Positions 50,811 to 59,948 of a stretch of DNA of 64,000 nucleotides are shown in pieces. Position numbers and translations under genes: made by a program. The notes below the pieces were generated by a model, which was not told the DNA's origin, searched no databases, and saw only the letters and a program-made list of their open reading frames with translations. The first letter of the stretch is position 1. Each line of letters starts with the position of its first letter. The stretch comes from Arenibacter sp. P308M17. GTDB lineage: Bacteria > Bacteroidota > Bacteroidia > Flavobacteriales > Flavobacteriaceae. The stretch lies in the NCBI RefSeq assembly GCF_003426735.1, contig NZ_QVON01000005.1:310001-374000 (forward strand). Reading direction: 5' to 3'.

Positions 50811-51213
50811 AGGATGTACCGGTTACAAAAACAAGGCATGCTAATTTTTTTAGGTTTAGGGGTCGGATTATATTGTTGCTTCGAATCTAGTGAAAATACT
50901 TTTTATAGGGATGCCCCTATGGAATTATCTTTTCGGTAATAGCTCTTGGGTTTTCTTATTTACGGCCGGCCCAGTTGGCCATACCGGTGCATTCCGATTG
51001 CTATGGGGAAATGCCATTTATTATAGTTGGCAGTGGCCGTTAGCAGTTGCAGTGGGCAATGACAGTCTTCAGTAGGCAGTAGCAGTTGGCAGGGGAAAGT
51101 TCAAAGTTATAAAGTTGAAAGTTTGAATGTTGAAAGTTTTGAATGTTGAAAGGTTTCAAGCATCTAATATCTCAATTCTAGTATCTAGTATTTATTGCCT
51201 ATTGCCCATTAAC
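50811..51213. other. Repeat-filled 403-bp spacer
   Basis: No gene. The middle and right parts are degenerate simple repeats (described separately). The left part next to the LytTR start should hold its promoter. Confidence 0.5.
51026..51155. repeat. GCAGTTGGCAG-type and AAAGTTGAAAG-type simple repeats
   Basis: Two blocks: about 51026-51090 with units like GCAGTTG, GGCAGTAG and GCAGTTGGCAG, then about 51094-51155 with AAAGTT, GTTGAAAG and TTTGAATG units. The second block mirrors the CTTTCAA array at 8362-8463. A TATCTAGTA-type run follows to about 51195. Confidence 0.7.
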
Positions 51214-54200
51214 TTAGTCTATGTTATGCCGTTTATTATCGGAATGAAGTCTTAATGCACTTGTTTTCATGTCCGCATATCTAGGATCCGGAATATAATC
51301 CATCTTTTGCATTTTAAAGACCTCTATACTCAAGAAGCCAAATTCACTGACCACCTTTCCATAAAAGCGATAAATACCCCTTCCCCTGAAAAAATATTTT
51401 GCAGCTATAGGAGGAAAGAGTACGGTATCAAAAACTTCCCCGTGCCGATCTACCAAAGTGGCAAAATTCATGCGGGTTCCTTGATGGGTCCTTGTGTTTT
51501 TTACGGTCACCAGATACCCGTAAATATCAATATTCTTGCCCAGATGGCCTTCCAGATCCCTTTTGCCATTTGCGTTGCTGGGAGGCTCCGCCAAAATATC
51601 GAACGGACTGCAAAGGGAAAACCCCATAAGTTCCAATTGGGTAAAGGCCATTTCCAGATCGGTGGCGTACAATCTTGGAATTTCAAAATGTTTATGGGTA
51701 GCATTGAACAATTTGGGGTGGTCCAATTTTGTGTTTTTGGACAGTGAAAGATGGGCTTGCCATAAGAGTTGGTGTTTATTTGTCCCGGTAAACCCAAAGG
51801 CGTCTATTCGGATCAGGATGCTCAATTGTTCTATGGATATAAAGATCCTATCCAGAAAATTGGTCAATGATAAAAACGGACCATTGGCAGTTCTTTCAGT
51901 TATAATATGGTGTATTACTTTGTCTTCCAAATCCCTAAGGAACATAAACCCCAGGTACAATTCCTTACCTTTAATACAATTGGCCATAAAACTTTTATTG
52001 ATGCACGGAGAGTGAATTTTTGCCCCTAGCATACGTGCTTCGTGTATATAGAATTCGGGACTGTAGAAGCCTCCTCCATTGTTGAGTACGGCTACCATAT
52101 ACTCCAAAGGATAATATGCTTTTAGGAATAGGGTCTGATAACTTTCAACCGCATAGGATGCCGAATGGCCCTTGGCGAAGGCATAGCCGGCAAAACTCGC
52201 TACCTGGTCCCAAATTTCAAAAATAAGGGTATCGTCATAACCTTTTTTTCTACAATTGTCCACAAACCTTTCCTTTACCTTTTGGAACTCTTCCCTAGAC
52301 CGAAACTTGCCGCTCATACCCCGTCTTAGAACATCGGCCTCGCCAAGGGTAAGACCGGCAAAATAGTGGGCTACCTTTATTACATCCTCCTGATATACCA
52401 TTACACCGTAGGTTTCGGGCATTATGGACAACATAATCGGATGTGCCCTTTCCTTGGCGCGTTGTGGATCCCTATGCCGCAATACATACTCGCGCATCAT
52501 ACCGCTTTTGGCCACTCCAGGGCGTATAATGGAACTGGCGGCCACCAATCCCAGATAATTATCGACTTCCAGTTTCTTGAGCAACATTCGCATGGCAGGA
52601 GATTCAACATAAAAGCAGCCCATGCATTGGGCACTCTTGACCAGGTTGTTGATAAGGGGGTCATTTTTAAACCGGGCAATATCATGGATGTCTATGCTGT
52701 TTATTTCCTCAGGCCAATTATAGCTTATGATTTCCAAGGTCTCTTCAATTTTGGCCAGACCCCTTTGGGATAGGATATCAAATTTAAAAAGGCCAACATC
52801 TTCCGCAATCACCATATCGAAATGCGTGGTAGGATACCCCTTGGGGGGGAGGTGGGTAGCGGAAAAATACTGTATGGGCTTTTCGGTGATAAGGATGCCA
52901 CCGGCATGGATACTTAAGTAATTGGGCATTCCTTTAAGCAATTGCCCGTACTTTAGGACCAATGAGGCTATTTTGTCCAAATCCGTAGCCTTATAATTGC
53001 TGTCGCATAGAACATCTATTTCCTCTTTGGGCAGTCCGAATACTTTGCCCAGTTCACGTATAGCCCCTTTTTCCTGGAAAGTAACATAGGTACCCAAGAG
53101 CGTAACGTTGGGGAAACGCTCAAAAATGTACTGGGTCATGGCCTCGCGGTCTTTCCATGAAAAATCCAGGTCGAAATCGGGAGGGTTTACCCGGTACAGG
53201 TTAATAAAACGTTCAAAGTAGAGGTCCAGTTCTATAGGGTCTACATCGGTGATGCGTAGCAAATAGGCTACTATGCTATTTGCCCCGCTGCCCCGGCCTA
53301 CATAAAAGAAGCCCTGTTTTCTGGCATGGGAAACAATATCCCAATTAATGAGAAAGTAGGGTACGAACCCCATTTTCTTTATCAAGTCCAATTCCATTTG
53401 GAGTCGGTCCAGAATTACCGTATCTATTTTACGGTGTCCGTACCTTTCAGGCAAGCTTTTTTGGCACAGTGCTTCTAAAAGGTTCTCGTCCTTTTCTTTG
53501 TCTCCAAGGTAGGATAACAGGTTTTGGGGCTTTCTTTTTTCTGAAAAATCGAAATAAATTTGGCAGGACTGCATTAATCGCTCCGTGTTCTTCAAAATAT
53601 ATTCATATTCTGAAAAAGCCGATAATAGGTTTGTCTTTGGAAACATTTTTTCTTCAGGATCGGCTTCCTCGCTCGGGGACAATTTACTTAGGAGTACGTT
53701 GTTGTCAATGGCGCGTAGCAGTCGGTGGGCGTTGAAATCACTTTTATTCCGAAAGGTAACGGCTTGGAGGACCACCAATTTATCCCTATAATCCATTATT
53801 TTGGTAAAGGGCAACCTTCTAAGATCTTTAATGGATATGCCTATAAACTCATGCTCCAAATACGAGTCACGTTTATCGAGCAATACTTTTTCAAAGGGAT
53901 ATATTACATAGGCATGGTTAAAAACCGGAGCCACGGATTCTATTTTTTTATGATGGTGCAGGTGATCGGACAGGAAATTGTTCAGTTCCTGATACCCTTG
54001 GTTGTTTTTGGCCAGACCAATAAAACACGGATCTACCCCGTTTCTGAAATCGATTCCCAAAATGGGCTTGATGCCTTTTTCCTGTGCCTTTCTTACAAAA
54101 TTCAATCCTGCCGAAGTGTTGTTGATATCGGTCAGGGCCAATTGATCTATATGGTTCCTTTCGGCCAATTCCAGCAATTCTACCTCGGATATGGTTCCGA

Positions 54201-54237
54201 AACGAAGGCTGTAATATGAATGGCAGTTTAAGTACAT
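51214..54237 (-). CDS. dnaE2: DNA polymerase III alpha subunit, second (DnaE2/ImuC-like) type
   Basis: A 1007-aa C-family polymerase, near the length of DnaE2/ImuC and shorter than the 1400-1500 aa of the replicative Bacteroidota DnaE. The PHP domain fills 1 to about 270. Palm motifs are GRGSGANS (315-322) and PDFDLDF with catalytic Asp356 and Asp358. A helix-hairpin-helix region follows, and an OB fold lies near 900-985. The first PHP motif reads LNCHSYYS where the family normally has HxH, so one metal-binding His is Asn. Such enzymes act in error-prone lesion bypass, normally with ImuA/ImuB, but neither gene is adjacent. Confidence 0.85.
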   Translation of the reverse strand: MYLNCHSYYSLRFGTISEVELLELAERNHIDQLALTDINNTSAGLNFVRKAQEKGIKPILGIDFRNGVDPCFIGLAKNNQGYQELNNFLSDHLHHHKKIESVAPVFNHAYVIYPFEKVLLDKRDSYLEHEFIGISIKDLRRLPFTKIMDYRDKLVVLQAVTFRNKSDFNAHRLLRAIDNNVLLSKLSPSEEADPEEKMFPKTNLLSAFSEYEYILKNTERLMQSCQIYFDFSEKRKPQNLLSYLGDKEKDENLLEALCQKSLPERYGHRKIDTVILDRLQMELDLIKKMGFVPYFLINWDIVSHARKQGFFYVGRGSGANSIVAYLLRITDVDPIELDLYFERFINLYRVNPPDFDLDFSWKDREAMTQYIFERFPNVTLLGTYVTFQEKGAIRELGKVFGLPKEEIDVLCDSNYKATDLDKIASLVLKYGQLLKGMPNYLSIHAGGILITEKPIQYFSATHLPPKGYPTTHFDMVIAEDVGLFKFDILSQRGLAKIEETLEIISYNWPEEINSIDIHDIARFKNDPLINNLVKSAQCMGCFYVESPAMRMLLKKLEVDNYLGLVAASSIIRPGVAKSGMMREYVLRHRDPQRAKERAHPIMLSIMPETYGVMVYQEDVIKVAHYFAGLTLGEADVLRRGMSGKFRSREEFQKVKERFVDNCRKKGYDDTLIFEIWDQVASFAGYAFAKGHSASYAVESYQTLFLKAYYPLEYMVAVLNNGGGFYSPEFYIHEARMLGAKIHSPCINKSFMANCIKGKELYLGFMFLRDLEDKVIHHIITERTANGPFLSLTNFLDRIFISIEQLSILIRIDAFGFTGTNKHQLLWQAHLSLSKNTKLDHPKLFNATHKHFEIPRLYATDLEMAFTQLELMGFSLCSPFDILAEPPSNANGKRDLEGHLGKNIDIYGYLVTVKNTRTHQGTRMNFATLVDRHGEVFDTVLFPPIAAKYFFRGRGIYRFYGKVVSEFGFLSIEVFKMQKMDYIPDPRYADMKTSALRLHSDNKRHNID

Positions 54238-54365
54238 TTCTTGACTCGGGTAGGTACGGCTTTGGCCAAAGGTACAAGGTTTTGGTTTCCGTTCCAGCCT
54301 GAACCTATAGGTAATTTTATGGGTCCATTGAACCGCGATTCCGGATTGTAAAAATTCTTAGGCAG

Positions 54366-54449
54366 CTAGGGCTATGCAACATTTTTTGCCTTGGCCGGAT
54401 AAAAAATAACCGCGACTTAAACGACACAGTAGCATTGACACGACACTAA
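54366..54449 (-). repeat. MITE-like element, family 1 (truncated copy C)
   Basis: On the minus strand it begins TTAGTGTCGTGTCAATGC and aligns with the first 85 bp of copy A. It stops after GCAACATTTTTTGCC-type sequence, before the centre. Its terminal TAG is the stop codon of the LptD gene. Confidence 0.85.
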
Positions 54450-57151
54450 TTTCGCTTGCTACGGTTTTCCCACTTAAGGTCTTTAAGTATGGAGCTCTTT
54501 ATCCCTATAAAGAAATACCAACGTTTGTATGTGCCAAAGGGGGTCCAGTTAAAGTTCATCCTAAAACTTTTAAGGTCCCTCTCAAACCGCAGTTGGGTAA
54601 GCGTAAATCCCTTGTTTTTGAAATCGTAACCGGAGGAACCTCCAATTTTCCATCTCGGGGAAAGTTGAATATTTCCTGAAAACATCAGGGAGTGGCTCCC
54701 AATGGTGTTCTGTCTATTGGAATTGCTGTAGTTTACGGCATAGGCCAACCTCAGGTCCCATGGCAATTTTGTACCATACACCGGGTTTTCCACATCTTCG
54801 GAACCTTGGTCCCTTTCATCTTCCGGTCTATTTTCGTTAAAGTCGTCGCCCTTTCCAAAAAGGTCGTCATCCCTACCCCCGCTTGCCGCCACATAGTCGT
54901 ATTCATCTTTGTCGTCCTCTTTTATGTCCTCTTTCTTTTTTCCAAAAGTCTCACTGCTTAGGGAATAGCTAAGGTTGGCCCGCGCGGAGGTAAGCCTCAA
55001 AAGGCTCCCGCCATTGTCCACATTGAAGGTGTTTATACGGGTACCATTATTGTCTATGGCATAGGGATCCAAACTGGCACCAAAATTAATGGCCATTTTA
55101 TTGTTGAGAATGTTGGTTCCGCCACTAATGTTCAAGGGACTTAGCTTTAATGAATCCGCTTCAAAATTATATCCGGTAGAGAGGTTAAGATTGCTCAGTA
55201 GCGATATTTTTTTCGGTTTGGTGGCCGTAGAGTCCTTGTCGCTCACCTTTGCCTCAAATTGGTTACCCAGGGAAAAGCTCATAGAACTTGATTTATTCAG
55301 GCCAGGGGCACCGTTAAGGGTGCCTTCGAACCTGCTATATAGTTCCAATTCATCATTGGCCCCAATATAACTGTCATAGTATTGATCAAAAGACGGGGTA
55401 TAACCATAGCTTATAGATGGTCTCATAACATGTCTTATGGCCTGTATTTTTTTATCCTCCCCAAAATTTACCAGACCGTATAGGGTGGTACCGATACTGG
55501 CACTGAAGTTATATGTGCCAAAACGGTCAAACCCATTAATGGTATCCGTAACCACCTCTCTTTTGGTAGTGGGGTCATAGCCCCTCTCATACGTTTCTAT
55601 GGCCCATACATCCTCGTAGGAACCGCCAACACTTACACTAAAATGTTTGGCCACTTTGAAATTGGTACTCAAGGGAATGGAGCTTCTGGCGCCAAAACGG
55701 GAATTATCGAACATTCTACTCGTTAAAAAATCTTCTTCGGTAGTAGAAATACTATTTCTTGCGTTCAGGTTATATTGAAAGTTAATATTCTGAATGATTC
55801 CTTTTTTTATGCCTTCGCGTGGAGCGAAAGGAAATATACGCTCCATACTGGCCTGCAGGGTGGGCAGGGTTACATCTACTGCCCCCGTATTGGTATTTTG
55901 GTTGTGCGTGGCCGTTAAACTAAGGTTTACGGATGGATATTCCGGGAACGTCTTGGAGTAGGATATGGAGGATGATAAATTGTTGACCTGGGTATTGGGC
56001 AGGTTCTGCTGTAAAAGGGAATTTCTGTAATAGGAACTGCTCCCTAGGTTTACCGAGGCCTGAAACCTGGAATTGGGATTGCTTTTGGCATCCTGGGCAT
56101 GGGAAATCTGAATATTATATATGGTAGACCTGCTGTAATCGCTAAATCCTTTTTGACTGGTAACCAGGTTTTCGTATCTAAAATTTACATTCCCTCTATA
56201 TTTATATCTTTTGCTGTATACGGATTGGGTCCTTAGGCCATAGCTCCCATTGGAATATAGGTCCCCCGTCAGGGTAAGGTCTACATAATCGTTTATGGGG
56301 ACATAGTATCCTCCGTTCTGCAAAAAATAGCCCCGGGTGGGGTCGCTGCCAAAAGTAGGCATCATCAGTCCCGCTGTTCTGCCTACGGTTAAAGGAAAAT
56401 AGGCAAAGGGAAGAGCCACAGGGGTAGGTACATCGGCTATATAAAGGTTACTGAATCCAGCGATTACCTTTTTTTGGGGCACAAATTTCGCTTTTTTTAC
56501 ACGTATATAGTAATCTGGGTTTACGGTATCCTTGGAGGTGGTTAGCTTGCCCTCACTAAGGAAATAAACGGAATCGTTTTCTTTTTTGGTAATCTCTGCA
56601 TATACCTTCATGGCATCACTTCCCAACTGGCCCAAACCGGCCTGTTGTTCCGTTCTGGAATTCCATATAATGGCCTTTTGGCTGTCAAAATTAAACCGTA
56701 TGGAGTCTGGGACCACTTCATTCGTGCCCTGTTTAAAAAATGGCAATTGGGTATAATTCCCAAGGGAATCTTTTATACGGCCTGCATAGACTTCATTCTT
56801 TACGTAGTCCATTATAATAATGCCGGCCTTTAATTCGGTATCCTGATAATAGAGTTCCGCCTCGTTATAAAGATATATTTTTTGTTCCTTTCTGCTCATT
56901 CTCACGTAATCCTTGGCCTTGTATTTTATTTTGTCCAGGAGAAGTGGTTTTTTGCCGTTTAAAGAGTCTACTTTTGTAGAGTCGGTTATGAGGCTATCCT
57001 GCAATTTGGGGTCGGGCAAAAGAGGGGCTTTTATGGTATCCCTAAAAGCAACAATGGGCAGGGGCTTTATTTGGTCTTCTTGGGCAGATGCAGTAAATGC
57101 ACCATATAATAGGAGCAATAGGAAAAGTACATGATGTTTATTTGATTGCAA
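54446..57151 (-). CDS. lptD: LPS-assembly outer-membrane protein LptD homologue
   Basis: A 901-aa outer-membrane barrel with a signal peptide (ends ASAQ, residue 24) and an OstA-like N-terminal jellyroll to about 230 (YLYNEAELYYQDTELKAG, YAGRIKDSLGNY). The barrel follows with the recognisable PLTVGRTAGLMMPTFGSDPTRGYFLQNG segment region. It assembles lipopolysaccharide in the outer membrane, in Bacteroidota without an obvious LptE partner. An acidic loop near 745-790 (KKEDIKEDDKDEYDY) is unusual in charge. Divergent from the amidase gene. Confidence 0.9.
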   Translation of the reverse strand: MQSNKHHVLFLLLLLYGAFTASAQEDQIKPLPIVAFRDTIKAPLLPDPKLQDSLITDSTKVDSLNGKKPLLLDKIKYKAKDYVRMSRKEQKIYLYNEAELYYQDTELKAGIIIMDYVKNEVYAGRIKDSLGNYTQLPFFKQGTNEVVPDSIRFNFDSQKAIIWNSRTEQQAGLGQLGSDAMKVYAEITKKENDSVYFLSEGKLTTSKDTVNPDYYIRVKKAKFVPQKKVIAGFSNLYIADVPTPVALPFAYFPLTVGRTAGLMMPTFGSDPTRGYFLQNGGYYVPINDYVDLTLTGDLYSNGSYGLRTQSVYSKRYKYRGNVNFRYENLVTSQKGFSDYSRSTIYNIQISHAQDAKSNPNSRFQASVNLGSSSYYRNSLLQQNLPNTQVNNLSSSISYSKTFPEYPSVNLSLTATHNQNTNTGAVDVTLPTLQASMERIFPFAPREGIKKGIIQNINFQYNLNARNSISTTEEDFLTSRMFDNSRFGARSSIPLSTNFKVAKHFSVSVGGSYEDVWAIETYERGYDPTTKREVVTDTINGFDRFGTYNFSASIGTTLYGLVNFGEDKKIQAIRHVMRPSISYGYTPSFDQYYDSYIGANDELELYSRFEGTLNGAPGLNKSSSMSFSLGNQFEAKVSDKDSTATKPKKISLLSNLNLSTGYNFEADSLKLSPLNISGGTNILNNKMAINFGASLDPYAIDNNGTRINTFNVDNGGSLLRLTSARANLSYSLSSETFGKKKEDIKEDDKDEYDYVAASGGRDDDLFGKGDDFNENRPEDERDQGSEDVENPVYGTKLPWDLRLAYAVNYSNSNRQNTIGSHSLMFSGNIQLSPRWKIGGSSGYDFKNKGFTLTQLRFERDLKSFRMNFNWTPFGTYKRWYFFIGIKSSILKDLKWENRSKRN

Positions 57152-57280
57152 AGCTATATATCCTATTTTTGTAACGGTTTAGCTACATTTTGGGCTCAAA
57201 CTTACATATATTTTTTGTTCCGCTTGTAGGGTATTGCAATAAATTTAACCTAATTAAAAGATCAAATTATCTCTAGTTAT

Positions 57281-58552
57281 ATGAATATGAAACGGTTTTA
57301 TATTATTCCATTTATTATTTTAACATATTTGCTGTCTTCCTTTGGTTTAAATAAGGGGAACTATGGCAATGACGAAAAATTTGTCGTTGTTTTGGATGCG
57401 GGGCATGGAGGGCATGATCCCGGTAATTTGGGGAACGGATATTTGGAAAAAAACATAGCTTTAAGGATTGTTCTGAAGGTAGGCGAAATTTTGGAAAGGA
57501 ACCCCAATATCAAGGTCATATATACGCGTAAGGACGATACCTTTGTGGACCTTTACCGCAGGGGTGAAATAGCCAACAAGGCCAATGCCGATTTATTTGT
57601 TTCCGTACACTGCGACTCACATAGTTCCGATGCCCATGGTGCAGGTACTTTTGTATTGGGACTGCATGCCAATAAACAAAACTTTGAAATAGCAAAGAAG
57701 GAGAACTCGGTAATATATCTGGAGGATAATTATGAAAGTAGGTACGCCGCCTACGATATTAACTCGCCGGAATCCATAATTGGCCTGACCATTATGCAGG
57801 AAGAGTTTCTGGACCAAAGTATCAATCTTGCAAAATTGATGCAGGAAAATTTCTCAAATAAGTTGAAGAGGACCGATAGAAAAGTGAAGCAGGCCGGTTT
57901 TATTGTGCTTCACCAGACCTTTATGCCCAGTGTTCTGGTAGAGACCGGGTTTTTAACGAACAAGGAGGAAGGTGCTTATTTAAATTCTGCCAAAGGACAT
58001 AACGAAATGGGCAAGGCCATTGCCGATGCCATTTTGGCCTATAAGGGCGAGATGATATCGGGAGCGGACCCCATAGTGGCCAACAATACCCCTGTAGCCA
58101 ATGAAGCAAAGAGGGAGGGGAATAAGAAATCGGAACAACTGGTGCTGGAGCAAAAACCGGTCAAGAACATACCCAAAACAGTACTGGTCGTAAAGAATGA
58201 ATCGGACAATAGTACCAAGGAGATGGTAGAGGAACCTGTTAAGAAAGAAGCGCCCAAGTCCGTTGAAAAGGAGCCAAAGAATGCTGCAAACATCATATTT
58301 AAGGTGCAAATTTTTGCCAGCTCAAAAAATATTCCATTACATTCGGAGAATTTTAAAGGGTTGAACACCTTGTCCAAAGAGCCTTACAATAATTTATACC
58401 GTTATATGTACGGCAATACGGATTCCCATTTCCAGGCCACACTTTTAAAGAGCAATGCAGATGCCAAAGGATATGATACTTCGTATATTGTGGCCTATAA
58501 GGATGGGGTGCGCATTTCCGAAACCGAGGCGCTTAAATACGTTTCGGAATAA
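57281..58552 (+). CDS. N-acetylmuramoyl-L-alanine amidase (Amidase_3) with C-terminal SPOR-like domain
   Basis: A 423-aa exported peptidoglycan amidase. Zinc ligands are His42 (DAGHGGHDPG), Glu57 (GYLEKNIAL) and His110 (SVHCDSH); the catalytic Glu lies in VLVETGFLT. A Lys/Glu-rich linker (about 250-340) leads to a last 80-residue part (IFKVQIFASSKNI ... YIVAYKDG) that looks like a SPOR domain, which finds denuded glycan at division sites. A signal peptide or anchor is at 1-22. Start could also be the ATG at 57287. Confidence 0.9.
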   Translation: MNMKRFYIIPFIILTYLLSSFGLNKGNYGNDEKFVVVLDAGHGGHDPGNLGNGYLEKNIALRIVLKVGEILERNPNIKVIYTRKDDTFVDLYRRGEIANKANADLFVSVHCDSHSSDAHGAGTFVLGLHANKQNFEIAKKENSVIYLEDNYESRYAAYDINSPESIIGLTIMQEEFLDQSINLAKLMQENFSNKLKRTDRKVKQAGFIVLHQTFMPSVLVETGFLTNKEEGAYLNSAKGHNEMGKAIADAILAYKGEMISGADPIVANNTPVANEAKREGNKKSEQLVLEQKPVKNIPKTVLVVKNESDNSTKEMVEEPVKKEAPKSVEKEPKNAANIIFKVQIFASSKNIPLHSENFKGLNTLSKEPYNNLYRYMYGNTDSHFQATLLKSNADAKGYDTSYIVAYKDGVRISETEALKYVSE

Positions 58553-58742
58553 TAACCGCTCTTCTAAAAATTATTTCTAATTTTGTTTGGAACAGAAAAA
58601 AGAGCTTTGTAAATGGGCATGGCCTAAAATTGATGGCAGACCTGAATGAAGATATACGGGTTATTCCCCATGGTTATCGGGAAGGGATGTGTAAATTTTT
58701 TAGGTGGGAACGGAGCGAAGGGAAGTGGTTACACTCGTTCCC

Positions 58743-58776
58743 AACCTGCCCGACTAGTCGCTCAGGCAGGTTTTTT
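58743..58776 (+). terminator. Intrinsic terminator AACCTGCC / GGCAGGTT plus T-run
   Basis: An 8-bp perfect stem followed by six T, downstream of the amidase gene. Confidence 0.85.
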
Positions 58777-58813
58777 AATTACTCACTAAGTGAGATTTAA
58801 AATGCTCCGACGC

Positions 58814-58866
58814 TTGCCCGCCCGTATCGTTCGGACGGGCCCGCCCGTATCCGTTCAGGCGGGCGT
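58814..58866. repeat. Two GC-rich hairpins (GCCCGCCCGTAT / CGGACGGGC type)
   Basis: Two nearly identical stem-loops in tandem, GCCCGCCCGTATCGTTCGGA... and GCCCGCCCGTATCCGTTCAG..., within AT-rich intergenic sequence. A third relative is at 62118-62154. Confidence 0.75.
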
Positions 58867-58980
58867 CGAAATGTTTTTCAGGTTTTCCGCCTGATGCCTC
58901 GTGGGCCTGCCTTTGTCGGTAGACAGGCTTGCCCTGGGGTTGTTCACTATAAAACCAATTAATTATTAAAATTTAAACGT

Positions 58981-59937
58981 GTGAAAATATCTAGGGAAAT
59001 AAAAACAGGTATTATAGTCTTGGGGGGTATCCTTTTATTCATACTTGGTTTTAGTTATTTAAAATCTACACCTCTTTTTGATAATAGCAAGACGTTCTAT
59101 GCCGTATACCAGCATGTGGGTGGATTACAATCCGGCACACAGGTTACCATTAACGGCTTTTCGGTAGGGAAGGTGAACGATATTAAATTCAACGACGCCT
59201 CAGGGAACCTTTTGGTGACCTTTACGGTAGACAACGAATTCTCCTTTTCCAAAAACAGCAGTGCCGAATTGTACGATACCGGAATAATAGGCGGAAAGGG
59301 AATACAGATAAAGCCTGTTTTTGATGATGCCGTCATGGCAAAATCTGGAGACACCTTGCCTTCCAGCATCAGGCCTGGACTTACGGAATTGGTACAGCAA
59401 CGCTTGACCCCCCTTCAGATGAAAGTGGAAGGGGCCGTATCCAATGCCGATTCCCTGTTGATGAACGTTAACGATATTTTGGATCAAAAGACGAGAAGGG
59501 ACCTAAGGGAAAGTATTGCAGGATTGAACCAATTGGTGAAAAGTTTTCAGGGAAGCGCCAATTCCCTAAACCAAATCCTAACGGAAAACAAGGGCGACCT
59601 GGACAGGTCCATTAGTAATTTAGGTACCATTACCGATAATTTCAACAAACTTTCGGACACCTTGGCCAATGCCGGTCTGGGCCAGACCATAAAAGGCTTG
59701 CAGGCCACTATGGGGAAAATTGATGCCATGATGGCCAAAATAGAAGGGAGTGAGGGCTCCTTGGGGAAATTGGTGAACGACAAAGCACTTTATAACAATC
59801 TGGCCGATGCCTCCAGGGAACTGGATTTACTTTTGCAGGATTTTCGCCTAAATCCAAAACGTTATGTAAACGTTTCCGTATTTGGCAAAAAGCAAAAAGA
59901 TTACACCGTTCCTGAAGAAGATCCGGCCGAAAAATAG
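58981..59937 (+). CDS. MCE/MlaD-domain protein
   Basis: A 318-aa membrane-anchored lipid-transport protein starting at GTG 58981. One transmembrane segment (8-27) precedes an MCE domain at about 35-115 (YQHVGGLQSGTQVTINGFSV, GIIGGKGIQIKP). A long helical C-terminal part follows (130-290), as in MlaD/Mce hexamers that form a channel between membranes. Partners (MlaE-, MlaF-like) are not in the window. It is 11 bp before the iron-sulfur gene and probably shares its transcript. Confidence 0.9.
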   Translation: MKISREIKTGIIVLGGILLFILGFSYLKSTPLFDNSKTFYAVYQHVGGLQSGTQVTINGFSVGKVNDIKFNDASGNLLVTFTVDNEFSFSKNSSAELYDTGIIGGKGIQIKPVFDDAVMAKSGDTLPSSIRPGLTELVQQRLTPLQMKVEGAVSNADSLLMNVNDILDQKTRRDLRESIAGLNQLVKSFQGSANSLNQILTENKGDLDRSISNLGTITDNFNKLSDTLANAGLGQTIKGLQATMGKIDAMMAKIEGSEGSLGKLVNDKALYNNLADASRELDLLLQDFRLNPKRYVNVSVFGKKQKDYTVPEEDPAEK

Positions 59938-59948
59938 AGAATCACCAT

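Larger units (their letters stand above)
58553..58980. other. Hairpin-rich spacer between amidase and MCE genes
   Basis: A 428-bp region with no gene. It contains a strong terminator (58743-58776) and GC-rich hairpins (58814-58866), then the MCE gene start. Confidence 0.55.
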
